From: JAKGBX01 sp965366835
GTDB taxonomy: Bacteria > Pseudomonadota > Alphaproteobacteria > Rhodobacterales > Rhodobacteraceae
Length of the DNA: 19,020 nt
Reading direction: 5' to 3'
NCBI GenBank assembly: GCA_965366835.1
Contig: CBDUGF010000068.1
Coordinates: 1 to 19,020 of the forward strand
The notes beneath the pieces were generated by a model. That model saw only the letters and a program-made list of their open reading frames with translations. It was not told where the DNA came from and searched no databases. Of the stretch, positions 7,028 through 14,270 are shown in pieces. A program made the translations under genes and the position numbers. The stretch's first letter is position 1; every line of letters begins with the position of its first letter.

Positions 7028-8130
7028 TGAAAGGTCTTTCTCGGGTCAAACGCATCCCGCACGCCCTCGAAAATGAAGACCAGCAGCGACAACATGATGG
7101 CGAAGGTGGTAAACGCGGTAAATGCCAGCCACGGCGCCTGCAGGTTCTGTTTCGCCTGAAGCGTCAGCTCGCCAAGGCTGGGCGCCGAGGAAGGCAAACC
7201 AAAGCCGAGAAAGTCCAGCCCCGCCAGCAGCGCGATCGTCCCGGTCACGATGAAGGGCAGCATCGTCACCGTCGCCACCATCGCATTGGGCAGCATGTGG
7301 CGGAACATGATCACCCGGTTGCTCACCCCCAGCGCCTTGGCCGCGCGCACATATTCAAGGTTGCGCGCGCGCAGGAATTCGGCCCGCACCACCCCGACCA
7401 GGGCAGTCCAGCCGAACAGCACCGTGATGAACACCAACAGCCAGAAGTTTCGCCCGAAGACGGCAAACATGATGATGATCACATAGATCTGCGGCGTCGC
7501 CGCCCAGATCTCGATCAGCCGCTGAAAGACCAGATCGAGCCAGCCGCCGAAATAACCCTGCACCGCCCCCGCCGCAATGCCCAGAAGGCTCGACAGCACC
7601 GTCACGATCAGGGTGAAGAAGATCGACAGGCGGAAGCCATAGATCACCCGCGCCAGCACATCGCGCTTGGTGTCGTCGGTGCCCAGCCAGTTGCCTTCGC
7701 CCGGCGGCAGCGGCGCCGCGCCGGGCCGATCCACCGGCGTGTCATAGGCATAGGGGATGATCGGCCAGATCGCCCAGCCCTTCTCGATCTTCTCGCCATT
7801 CACCACGCCGTCCTGCGCATCCTCGAAAACCGCCTCGGGATCGTCAAGGCACTCCTCCAGCCCGCCGCTCTCGATCAGGCATTTCACCTCGGGATCGGTA
7901 TAGATCGTCACCGTCGGCACATCTCCGCCAAACGTGGTCTCGGGATAGAACTTGAAGATCGGCATGTAGAAATCGCCGCGATATTTCAGCAGGATCGGTT
8001 TGTCGTTGGCGATAAACTCGGCAAAAAGCGTGATCGTGAACAGCACCAGAAAGATGATCAGCGACCAGAACGCGCGGCTGTTGCGCCGGAAATTGCGCCA
8101 TCTGCGTTGATTGAGCGAAGACAAAGCCAT
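7024..8130 (-). CDS. yejE: Peptide ABC transporter permease YejE
   Basis: Inner-membrane permease of the Yej importer. It has 368 residues. One N-terminal membrane helix (about 21-40) is followed by a long periplasmic segment (about 41-165) and the binding-protein-dependent permease domain. The EAA loop, YVRAAKALGVSNRVIMFRHM (260-279), contacts the ATPase. FRHMLPNAMVATVTMLPFI and LDFLGFGLPSSAPSLGE are typical of YejE. The periplasmic segment contains Cys84 and Cys94, which could form a disulfide. It is about 27 residues longer than the E. coli protein as I recall it, with the excess apparently in this segment. The start overlaps the yejB stop by one base (TGATG). Confidence 0.94.
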   Translation of the reverse strand: MALSSLNQRRWRNFRRNSRAFWSLIIFLVLFTITLFAEFIANDKPILLKYRGDFYMPIFKFYPETTFGGDVPTVTIYTDPEVKCLIESGGLEECLDDPEAVFEDAQDGVVNGEKIEKGWAIWPIIPYAYDTPVDRPGAAPLPPGEGNWLGTDDTKRDVLARVIYGFRLSIFFTLIVTVLSSLLGIAAGAVQGYFGGWLDLVFQRLIEIWAATPQIYVIIIMFAVFGRNFWLLVFITVLFGWTALVGVVRAEFLRARNLEYVRAAKALGVSNRVIMFRHMLPNAMVATVTMLPFIVTGTIALLAGLDFLGFGLPSSAPSLGELTLQAKQNLQAPWLAFTAFTTFAIMLSLLVFIFEGVRDAFDPRKTFQ

Positions 8131-9242
8131 CAGCCTTCCCTCCGCTCGAAATCGATCCGCGGATCGACAAGCACATACATCGCGTCGCTGATGATCCCCA
8201 CCACCAGCCCGATCAGGCCGAAGATGAACAGCGTGCCGAACATCACCGGATAATCCCGCGCAATCGCCGCCTCAAAGCCCAGCCGCCCCAGCCCGTCGAG
8301 CGAGAAGATCGTCTCGATGATCAGGCTGGCGCCGAAGAACACCCCGATGAACACCGAGGGGAACCCGGCGATCACGATCAGCATCGCGTTGCGGAACACA
8401 TGCCCGTAAAGCACACGGCCCTCCGAAAGCCCCTTGGCCCGCGCCGTCATCACGTAATGTTTCTTGATCTCGTCGAGAAAGCTGTTCTTGGTCAGCAGCG
8501 TCAGCGTGGCAAAGCCCGAAATCGTCGAGGCGATTACCGGCAGAGCGATGTGCCAGAAATAATCCAGCACCTTCCAGAGCGGGCTGTAGCTGTCCCAATC
8601 GTCGCTGGTCAGCCCCCGGCTCGGAAACCATTGCCAATACGAGCCACCGGCAAACAAAACCAGCAACAGGATCGCAAACAGGAAGCCCGGAATCGCATAG
8701 CCGACAATGATCGCGCCGCTGGTCCAGGTGTCGAAGGCGCTGCCATCGCGCACCGCCTTCTTGATGCCCAGCGGGATCGAGATCAGGTAAGCCAGCAGCG
8801 TGCTCCACAGCCCCAGCGTGATGCTCACAGGCATCTTCTCGAGCACCAGGTCGATCACATTGATCGAGCGGAAATAGCTCTCGCCGAAATCCAGCCGCAT
8901 GTAGTTCCACATCATCATCGCGAAACGTTCCAGCGGCGGCTTGTCAAAGCCGAATTCCTTTTCCAGCTGGTCGATGAATTCCTTGGGCAGCCCGCGCGCC
9001 CCGACGTATTTCTCGTCCCCGGTCGAGCCCTGGAAGAAATCCTCGCTGTCGAGCCCGGTATTGCCGGTATCGCCGCCGCCCCCGGCAAAGCTTTCGAACA
9101 CATCGCCGCCGCCCTGGATCTGCGCCAGAACCTGCTCCACCGGGCCGCCCGGCACAAACTGGACCAATGCGAAATTGATGATCATGATGCCCAGCAAGGT
9201 GGGAATGATCAGCAGCAAACGGCGTGCAAAATAGGCTCCCAT
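8130..9242 (-). CDS. yejB: Peptide ABC transporter permease YejB
   Basis: Second inner-membrane permease of the Yej importer, pairing with YejE. It has 370 residues. The first membrane helix is near 8-30 and ends in FVPGGPVEQ, the usual DppB/YejB feature. A Gly/Asp-rich periplasmic loop follows (about 44-100), ending in FGFDKPPLERF. The permease core comes next, with the EAA loop YVMTARAKGLSEGRVLYGHV (263-282). The C-terminal SDAMYVLVDPRIDFERREG is standard. The glycine-rich loop is a family trait and is not read here as low-complexity noise. The ATG lies seven bases after the yejA stop, so the two are surely co-transcribed. Confidence 0.94.
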   Translation of the reverse strand: MGAYFARRLLLIIPTLLGIMIINFALVQFVPGGPVEQVLAQIQGGGDVFESFAGGGGDTGNTGLDSEDFFQGSTGDEKYVGARGLPKEFIDQLEKEFGFDKPPLERFAMMMWNYMRLDFGESYFRSINVIDLVLEKMPVSITLGLWSTLLAYLISIPLGIKKAVRDGSAFDTWTSGAIIVGYAIPGFLFAILLLVLFAGGSYWQWFPSRGLTSDDWDSYSPLWKVLDYFWHIALPVIASTISGFATLTLLTKNSFLDEIKKHYVMTARAKGLSEGRVLYGHVFRNAMLIVIAGFPSVFIGVFFGASLIIETIFSLDGLGRLGFEAAIARDYPVMFGTLFIFGLIGLVVGIISDAMYVLVDPRIDFERREG

Positions 9243-9249
9243 CCGCCCG

Positions 9250-11163
9250 CTACCTCAGCGCGCCCGACGCTCTGAGCGCCGCTTCCCTGTCCGCGTTTAT
9301 CCACCAGAAATCGAGGATCCCCAGATCCAGCGGCGGGATCTCCTCGGGATATTCATACATATTCCAATACGCCACCCAGTATTTGTCCTTGAACCACATC
9401 GGGATCATGAACCGCTCCCAGCGCAGCACCCGGTCGAGCGCCATCAAGGCGGTCTGCTCATCCTCGCGGTTGTCGGTCTCCAGCGAGCGCTTGATGATCT
9501 CGTCGACCAGCGGGCTGGCCAGCCCCGCCGGGTTGAACAGACTGATCGCCGCCTCGTCCGAGCCATACATCTGCATCAGCCCGGTGCCCGAGGCGAGAAA
9601 GCTGCTATAGCCGTCATAGATGATGTCATAGTCGAAATCGCGGGTCCGCAGCGTGTATTGCGCGTCGTCGATCTGATCGAAGGTGGCGTTCACGCCCATG
9701 CGCTGCAGGCTCTGCACATAGGTCTCCACTGCCGCGCTCAGGGTCGAAGACACGCTGGCGGGGAGCAACAGGGAGATATTCAGCGTCCGCCCCTTGTCAT
9801 TGCGCAGCTTGCCCATGTCATCCACGTTCCAGCCCGCATCGCTCAGGATCTTCAGCGCGCGGCGCAGGTTCCTGCGGTCCTGCGGCCGGTCGGGCTTGGA
9901 AGTATGCGCCATCACCGCCGGTTCGCTCAACAGCTCCGGCGGCACCAGATCGCCCAGCGATTTGAGGAACTCCAGCTCCTTGCCCTCGGGCGGGCCCACG
10001 GCCTCGTGCGGCGCGTTCTGCACAAACGAATGGCGCTGCGCAAACAGGTCATATTGCAGCGAGGCATTGGTCCACTCGAAATTGAACGCCAGGCTCAGCG
10101 CCTCGCGCACCCGCTTGTCCTTCAAGACAGCGCGCCGCATGTTGAAGACCAGCCCCGTCGGCGTCGGCGGTGTGCCATCGGGCAGCGTGGTGACCTCGAC
10201 ATCGCCGCGCTGCGCCGCCGGGAAATCATAGCTTGTCGCCCATTTCTTCGGATCGCCCTCGGTGCGCAGCGTATAGACGCCGCCCTTGAACGCCTCGAAC
10301 GACGCGGAATCATCGGCGAAATATTCGACCCTGATGCGGTCGTAATTGTGCCGCCCCACGTTCTGCGGCAGATGCCAGCCCCAGTAATCGGGATTGCGCT
10401 TGTAGGTGATCCGCCGCCCGACATCGAACTCGTCGACGATATAAGGCCCCGACCCCGGCGAATAGGTCAGCCGCGATTCATCCAGGCGCGCGCCGGTCTC
10501 GTCATACCATTTCTTCGAGAATACCGGCGTGCCGCCGACCTGGTCGATCAGGCTGCGGCGCGAGATATCGTCGGCAAAGGTGAACTTTACCGTGTGATCG
10601 TCGAGCGCCTCGGCGCTGAGGATGCGTTTCTTCACCGCCAGCGCATAGGAGGGCAGCCCCTGTTCGATGAAGAGGTAATGCGAGAACACCACGTCATGCG
10701 CCGTCACCGGCGTGCCGTCCGAGAACCTCGCTTCGGGCCGCATGTAGAAGATCGCCCAGGTCTTGCCCTCGTCATATTCCAGCCGCTCGGCCAGCAGGCC
10801 GTAAGCCTCGCCATAGGCATCTGCCGGGCCATCGCCCAGCAGGCTCTCGTAGATCGTCCAGATCTGCGTCCCCGTCGCCTTGCCCTTGCGGGTATAGGGG
10901 TTGAGCGAATTGAATGTGCCCGACACGGCAATGGAAATCTCGCCGCCCTTCGGCGCGTCCGGGTTCACATAGTCGAAATGTTTGAAATCCGCCGGATACT
11001 TCAGATCGCCGAAATAGGAATAGCCGTGGCTCTCGATGATCTTCTCTTCGCTTCGCGCCGGCCCTGCGATCAGCGCCAGCAGCAGCCCTGCGATCATCAG
11101 GCCATGGGTCACGAAACCGAACGGGTCGATGCTGCGGCTGGCCTGGCTTGCTGTGGTCGACAT
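9250..11163 (-). CDS. yejA: Periplasmic peptide-binding protein YejA (SBP family 5)
   Basis: Extracytoplasmic solute-binding protein that captures peptides for the YejBEF complex. From the ATG at 11163 it has 637 residues. A signal peptide is visible: polar N-terminus, hydrophobic GLMIAGLLLALIAG (21-34), probable cleavage after ARS near residue 38. The mature protein starts near EEKIIESHGYSYFGDLKYP. It continues into an SBP_bac_5 domain with NPDAPKGGEI and FNSLNPYT near the N-terminus. In-frame starts further upstream (11217, 11196, 11172) exist. The perfect AGGAGG (11178-11173) lies nine bases before 11163, which decides this start. It is first in the operon yejA-yejB-yejE-yejF, the usual order. 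Confidence 0.93.
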   Translation of the reverse strand: MSTTASQASRSIDPFGFVTHGLMIAGLLLALIAGPARSEEKIIESHGYSYFGDLKYPADFKHFDYVNPDAPKGGEISIAVSGTFNSLNPYTRKGKATGTQIWTIYESLLGDGPADAYGEAYGLLAERLEYDEGKTWAIFYMRPEARFSDGTPVTAHDVVFSHYLFIEQGLPSYALAVKKRILSAEALDDHTVKFTFADDISRRSLIDQVGGTPVFSKKWYDETGARLDESRLTYSPGSGPYIVDEFDVGRRITYKRNPDYWGWHLPQNVGRHNYDRIRVEYFADDSASFEAFKGGVYTLRTEGDPKKWATSYDFPAAQRGDVEVTTLPDGTPPTPTGLVFNMRRAVLKDKRVREALSLAFNFEWTNASLQYDLFAQRHSFVQNAPHEAVGPPEGKELEFLKSLGDLVPPELLSEPAVMAHTSKPDRPQDRRNLRRALKILSDAGWNVDDMGKLRNDKGRTLNISLLLPASVSSTLSAAVETYVQSLQRMGVNATFDQIDDAQYTLRTRDFDYDIIYDGYSSFLASGTGLMQMYGSDEAAISLFNPAGLASPLVDEIIKRSLETDNREDEQTALMALDRVLRWERFMIPMWFKDKYWVAYWNMYEYPEEIPPLDLGILDFWWINADREAALRASGALR

Positions 11164-11172
11164 TTCGCTCAT

Positions 11173-11178
11173 CCTCCT
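11173..11178 (-). promoter_or_regulatory. Ribosome binding site of yejA (AGGAGG)
   Basis: A full-consensus AGGAGG on the minus strand, with nine bases between it and the ATG at 11163. It directly abuts another ATG at 11172, too close for initiation. It therefore selects 11163 over the longer frames. Confidence 0.75.
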
Positions 11179-11210
11179 GACGCTCCCGGTAAACATGGGG
11201 CGCTTTTTGG

Positions 11211-11224
11211 TTAGCATAAGCTAA
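11211..11224. promoter_or_regulatory. Candidate operator upstream of the yej operon
   Basis: TTAGC-ATAA-GCTAA is a perfect 5-4-5 inverted repeat whose near end lies 47 bp before the yejA start. On the minus strand it contains TATGCT, a four-of-six match to a -10 hexamer, so a bound protein would block the promoter. No regulator gene is adjacent. Operator identity is inferred from symmetry and position only. Confidence 0.4.
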
Positions 11225-11293
11225 AGGCCTCGGTTGGCGACATTCAAGTTGAGATTCCGTGAAGCACCGTGATCCCGCGGGCCGAGTCCAATA

Positions 11294-11328
11294 AAAAAGC
11301 CGCCCAAGGCAGCGCCCGGCGGCTTTTT
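11294..11328 (-). terminator. Rho-independent terminator of the cytochrome c gene
   Basis: AAAAAGCCGCC (11294-11304) pairs with GGCGGCTTTTT (11318-11328) around a 13-nt loop. This gives a GC-rich stem with a T-run on either strand. It lies 20 bp beyond the cytochrome c stop on the minus strand, and separates that gene from yejA transcription. Confidence 0.85.
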
Positions 11329-11347
11329 CGCTTGTTGTCCCGTTCGA

Positions 11348-11866
11348 TCAGTCGTCAAGGCTGTCGAGATAGGCGATCAGGTCGGCGCGGTCGCCAACTT
11401 TCTTCAGCCCGCCAAAGCCCATCGACGTGCCCGGCGCAGCGCCCTTGGGATTGGCCAGGAAGGTGTTCAGCGTCTCGGCATCCCAGACCGTACCGGCCTG
11501 TTCCAGCTTGCCAGAATAGCTGCCGAAATCGGTGGCACCGATATCGCGCCCGACCACCCCGTAGAGCGACGGCCCGACGCCATGTACACCCTCTTCCGCC
11601 TTGTGGCAGGCCTTGCATTTCGAGAACACCTTGGCGCCCTTGCCGACATCGGCCTCGGCCAGCATCTCCTCAAAGCTCGGGCCTTCCGCCTCGGGCTCCG
11701 CGTCGCCGCCGCCGTCTTCCACTTCGATCACATAGGCCGCCGCCTGGCCCTCGCCATGGCCGCCGCCCATCGAATAGAGCGACTCTGCCGCCATTTTTCC
11801 CAGCATGAAAATCAGCAGCGCGCCACAAAAGGCGCCGATGATCTTGGTGGTGGTCATAGTGTCCAT
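11348..11866 (-). CDS. cycM: Membrane-anchored cytochrome c (c552/cy type)
   Basis: Encodes 172 residues. An N-terminal uncleaved membrane anchor (about 8-30, IIGAFCGALLIFMLGKMAAE) is followed by an acidic, Gly/Glu-rich linker (about 33-68) and a class I cytochrome c domain. Haem attachment is CKACH (Cys84, Cys87, His88) and the sixth ligand is Met149 in GTSMGF. This anchor-linker-haem layout is that of Paracoccus c552 (CycM) and Rhodobacter cy, which shuttle electrons from bc1 to terminal oxidases at the periplasmic face. It is thus a natural partner of the cbb3 oxidase encoded at the left end. The start at 11866 fits homologues beginning shortly before the anchor; the ATG at 11857 is possible. 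It diverges from pheA across 122 bp and ends at a strong terminator. Confidence 0.9.
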   Translation of the reverse strand: MDTMTTTKIIGAFCGALLIFMLGKMAAESLYSMGGGHGEGQAAAYVIEVEDGGGDAEPEAEGPSFEEMLAEADVGKGAKVFSKCKACHKAEEGVHGVGPSLYGVVGRDIGATDFGSYSGKLEQAGTVWDAETLNTFLANPKGAAPGTSMGFGGLKKVGDRADLIAYLDSLDD

Positions 11867-11988
11867 AGGCTCGATTCCAATTTGATCCCGTGTCGGCGCG
11901 TATCTATCCGCTTCCCCTTCCCTAAGGCAAGGTGTAGTTTGCGCGACCAATCGCCCGTCCGCGGGCAAATCGACAGGAATTGCCACCA

Positions 11989-12819
11989 ATGAGCCAGCGG
12001 ATCGCGTTTCAGGGAGAGCCCGGCGCCTATTCTCACGAGGCCTGCCGCAAGGCCCGCCCCGACATGGAAGCCCTGCCCTGCGACACCTTCGAAGACGTGA
12101 TCGCCGCGGTCCGCGACGGGCGCGCCGATTATGCCATGCTTCCGGTCGAGAATTCGACCTATGGCCGCGTCGCCGATATTCACCGTCTGCTGCCCGAAAG
12201 CGGGCTGCGCATCGTCGATGAGGCGTTTGTGCGGGTGCGTATCTGCATGCTGGCCAATCCCGGCACGCAATTGGCGGATGTCCATACCGTGCGCGCCCAT
12301 CTGGTGCTGCTGCCGCAATCGGCGAACTTCCTGAAAACCCATGGCATCAAGGCCCATGCTGCCGCCGACAGCGCCGGCGCCGCCGCCGATCTGGCGCGGC
12401 TGAAGACCCCGGGCGAAGCGGTGCTGGCCTCCGAACTGGCCGGCGAAATCTATGGCCTCGAGGTGCTGGCCCGCGATCTCGAGGATCATGGCCACAACAC
12501 CACCCGCTTCGTCATCATGGGCCGCGAGATGGATCTCAGCCCGCGCGGCAAGCTCGGCATGATGACAACCTTCGTGTTCGAGGTCCGCAACATCCCCGCC
12601 GCGCTCTACAAGGCGATGGGCGGCTTTGCCACCAATGGCGTCAACATGACCAAGCTCGAGAGCTACATGGTCGATGGCTCGTTTACGGCGACCCGGTTCT
12701 ATGCCGATATCGATGGCCACCCCGATGATGACAATGTGCGCCTCGCCATGGAGGAGCTGGATTATTTCACCTCCTATGTCGAGATCCTCGGCGTCTACCC
12801 GGCAGATCGCGTGCGCTAA
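11989..12819 (+). CDS. pheA: Prephenate dehydratase
   Basis: Converts prephenate to phenylpyruvate, the committed step to phenylalanine; cytoplasmic. The 276 residues form a monofunctional enzyme without a chorismate mutase domain. RIAFQGEPGAYSHEA at the N-terminus and HNTTRFVIM (Thr-Arg-Phe catalytic motif) define the dehydratase domain. A C-terminal ACT domain begins near TTFVFEVRNIPAALYKAM. Where the classical ACT domain has ESRP for phenylalanine binding, this one reads ESYM; I believe this is common in alphaproteobacteria. The ATG at 11989 has AGGAA (11975-11979) nine bases upstream. The in-frame TTG at 11980 lies too near that site to be the start. Confidence 0.95.
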   Translation: MSQRIAFQGEPGAYSHEACRKARPDMEALPCDTFEDVIAAVRDGRADYAMLPVENSTYGRVADIHRLLPESGLRIVDEAFVRVRICMLANPGTQLADVHTVRAHLVLLPQSANFLKTHGIKAHAAADSAGAAADLARLKTPGEAVLASELAGEIYGLEVLARDLEDHGHNTTRFVIMGREMDLSPRGKLGMMTTFVFEVRNIPAALYKAMGGFATNGVNMTKLESYMVDGSFTATRFYADIDGHPDDDNVRLAMEELDYFTSYVEILGVYPADRVR

Positions 12820-12851
12820 GGCGTTTCAGGTCTACATTGCAACAAATGGAT

Positions 12852-12968
12852 CGAAATGCGCGTTCGAGCGGCACGCGCAAGGCCGCGCATTTCGGGTCCG
12901 GTTTTGACCCGAACCGCGCCACGGGCGCGAGGCCACAGAGCCGCTGTGCGGCCGGTATCGCCGACCGG
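12852..12968. other. Hairpin-rich intergenic stretch after pheA
   Basis: The 221-bp gap between pheA and the next gene has no convincing ORF but four successive inverted repeats. (1) CGAAATGCGCG (12852-12862) pairs perfectly with 12884-12894. (2) TTCGGGTC (12891-12898) pairs with GACCCGAA (12906-12913). (3) GGCCACAG (12931-12938) pairs with CTGT-GC-GGCC (12944-12953). (4) CCGGT (12952-12956) pairs with ACCGG (12964-12968). Repeats 1 and 2 share four bases, so the full stems are mutually exclusive. The stretch may include the pheA terminator, though no T-tract is strong. It could also be a repeat element or a structured RNA. Confidence 0.5.
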
Positions 12969-13040
12969 TCGCCAAGCCGTTGATGTTCAAAGCCCTTCGC
13001 GTCTACGCTGCGCCATCGTCTTCAGGAAACCGCAAACATC

Positions 13041-13661
13041 ATGATCACCAACGCCGACGACTACTTTTCCAAGGGCTGCGGACGCTGCGCGCGGTTTGCC
13101 AAGCCGGATTGCTCGACCCGCAAATGGGAGAGCGGCCTCGAACACCTCCGCCGTGTCTGCCGCGCTGCCGGGTTGGTGGAAACCGTCAAATGGGGCCATC
13201 CCTGCTACATGCACGAAGAGCGCAACATCGCGATCATCGGGGCGTTTCGTGGCGATTTCCGGCTCAGTTTCTTCAATCCCGCGCTGATGCAGGATCCCGA
13301 AAGGGTGCTTGAGAAAAACGGCCCCAATACCCGGCATGCCGGCACATTGCGCTTCAGGGAGAATGCGGATGTGGCGCGCATGGAGCCCCTCATCCGATCC
13401 TATCTGAGCGAAGCGATCAGCTACGCGAGGGCGGGGCTCAAACCGCCCAGAGAAGAGTCGACGCTCGAGTGGCCCGATGAGCTGTTGCAGGCGATGGAAG
13501 ACGATCCCGAACTCGGCGAAGCCTTCGAAAACCTGACGCCTGGCCGGCAGAAAAGCTACGTGATCAATCTCAATTCGGCCAAGGCGTCCGAAACCCGGCT
13601 GCGCCGCATCGCCAAATTCCGCGACAGGATCCTCTCGGGAAAGGGCGCGACCGAGCGATAA
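13041..13661 (+). CDS. YdeI/OmpD-associated family protein (DUF1801-like)
   Basis: Encodes 206 residues. The N-terminal part has CGRCARFAKPDCST, then VKWGHPCYMHEERNIAIIGAFRGDFRLSFF, typical of DUF1801/YdhG-like domains. The C-terminal part, LTPGRQKSYVINLNSAKASETRLRRI with a final RILSGKG, is the signature of YdeI-type proteins. Biochemical function is not established for the family. It appears cytoplasmic, without signal peptide or membrane segment. The three cysteines near the N-terminus (in GCGRCARFAKPDCST) could bind a metal, but this is speculation. AGGAAA (13024-13029) precedes the ATG by 11 bases. It stands alone between pheA and a tRNA, and an inverted repeat begins immediately after its stop codon. 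Confidence 0.88.
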   Translation: MITNADDYFSKGCGRCARFAKPDCSTRKWESGLEHLRRVCRAAGLVETVKWGHPCYMHEERNIAIIGAFRGDFRLSFFNPALMQDPERVLEKNGPNTRHAGTLRFRENADVARMEPLIRSYLSEAISYARAGLKPPREESTLEWPDELLQAMEDDPELGEAFENLTPGRQKSYVINLNSAKASETRLRRIAKFRDRILSGKGATER

Positions 13662-13662
13662 A

Positions 13663-13703
13663 GCGTTTCTACTTAAACCTGAGCCAGGGTTAAGTGGAAA
13701 CGC
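13663..13703. repeat. Long imperfect inverted repeat after the YdeI-type gene
   Basis: Two 19-base arms (13663-13681 and 13685-13703), GCGTTTCTACTTAAACCTG and CAGGGTTAAGTGGAAACGC, pair with one G-U wobble and one A-G mismatch around a 3-nt loop. It starts one base after the stop codon, so it can act as a 3' transcript hairpin. There is no T-tract. It is AT-richer than its surroundings. Together with the next inverted repeat it looks like one compound intergenic element. Confidence 0.7.
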
Positions 13704-13725
13704 CGTGCAACAAATCAATGTTATG

Positions 13726-13770
13726 AGCGTTTCGAGACAAGCTCGTGGTTCAAGTTTTTCTCGAAACGCT
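13726..13770. repeat. Second inverted repeat of the compound element
   Basis: AGCGTTTCGAGA (13726-13737) and TCTCGAAACGCT (13759-13770) are perfect 12-base arms around a 21-nt loop. The outer GCGTTTC/GAAACGC is the same heptamer that ends the neighbouring hairpin at 13663-13703. The two stem-loops therefore share sequence and sit 22 bp apart. The rest of the gap up to the tRNA (13771-13921) shows nothing I can name. Confidence 0.7.
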
Positions 13771-13921
13771 TTAGGCAAAAGCCGCATCGCCCCTCGTGCC
13801 GCCCCTTACCTGTCTTGCCAAAATCCCGCTCGAGCGCCCAATTCCGCAAGCGCCGCTCAACCCGACAGCCGCTATCGAGCTTTGGCAATCTCTGCCCCAC
13901 ATCCAATCGAAAGCTGGTTGG

Positions 13922-13995
13922 CGATCCCGGGAGGACTCGAACCCCCAACATCCTGATTAGAAGTCAGGTGCTCTATCCAGTTGAGCTACGGGACC
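13922..13995 (-). tRNA. tRNA-Arg (anticodon UCU)
   Basis: The minus strand folds into a full cloverleaf. The acceptor is GGTCCCG/CGGGATC with one G-T pair. The D-arm GCTC...GAGC has AACTGGATA in the loop. The anticodon stem is CCTGA/TCAGG with loop CTTCTAA, anticodon TCT (reads AGA). The T-arm is GGGGG-TTCGAGT-CCTCC. It has 74 nt including discriminator G; the CCA end is not encoded (CAA follows). AGA is a rare codon in this GC-rich window. Confidence 0.95.
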
Positions 13996-14005
13996 GTCTG
14001 GTCGT

Positions 14006-14034
14006 TTCCTAGCAAGGGGTGAAATGGCGGTCAA
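14006..14034 (-). promoter_or_regulatory. Promoter of tRNA-Arg
   Basis: On the minus strand TTGACC (14034-14029) is followed after exactly 17 bp by TAGGAA (14011-14006). The tRNA 5' end lies 10 bases further on. The -35 is near consensus and the -10 weaker. The rest of the gap between this promoter and the SRPBCC stop (14035-14270) holds no gene I can support. Confidence 0.55.
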
Positions 14035-14270
14035 CGAAACCTACCCCAAAAAACAAACGACAAACACATTACCAGATCGCGGCGGCTCCATTCAAGCGAG
14101 CTGCGGCGCCATGATCACGCGCGCTGTCTAGCAGATGCCAAAATCTGTGCAACGCATCATTCACCGCAACAGCATTTGCATCGGATGTGCCGCATGTTCT
14201 TGCAGCCGAGCGGGTTGAGCATCCTGAGAAAGGCGCCATCTTGTCGGCCGCAGCCCTGCCGTGGCACCTC

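Noticed and set aside
5411..7030. Plus-strand open frame of 539 codons across yejF
   Set aside because: Exact mirror of a two-domain ATPase with all motifs; His/Arg/Gln-rich product with no similarity.
9000..9120. Gly/Asp-rich segment of YejB as an insertion or low-complexity artefact
   Set aside because: A comparable glycine-rich periplasmic loop between the first two membrane helices occurs in E. coli YejB.
9658..11214. Plus-strand open frame of 518 codons across yejA
   Set aside because: Antisense to a clear solute-binding protein; no ribosome site and no domain.
13661..13995. tRNA-Arg flanked by repeats as an integration site of a genomic island
   Set aside because: No integrase, no duplicated tRNA 3' end and no change to accessory genes on either side; the neighbours are core genes.
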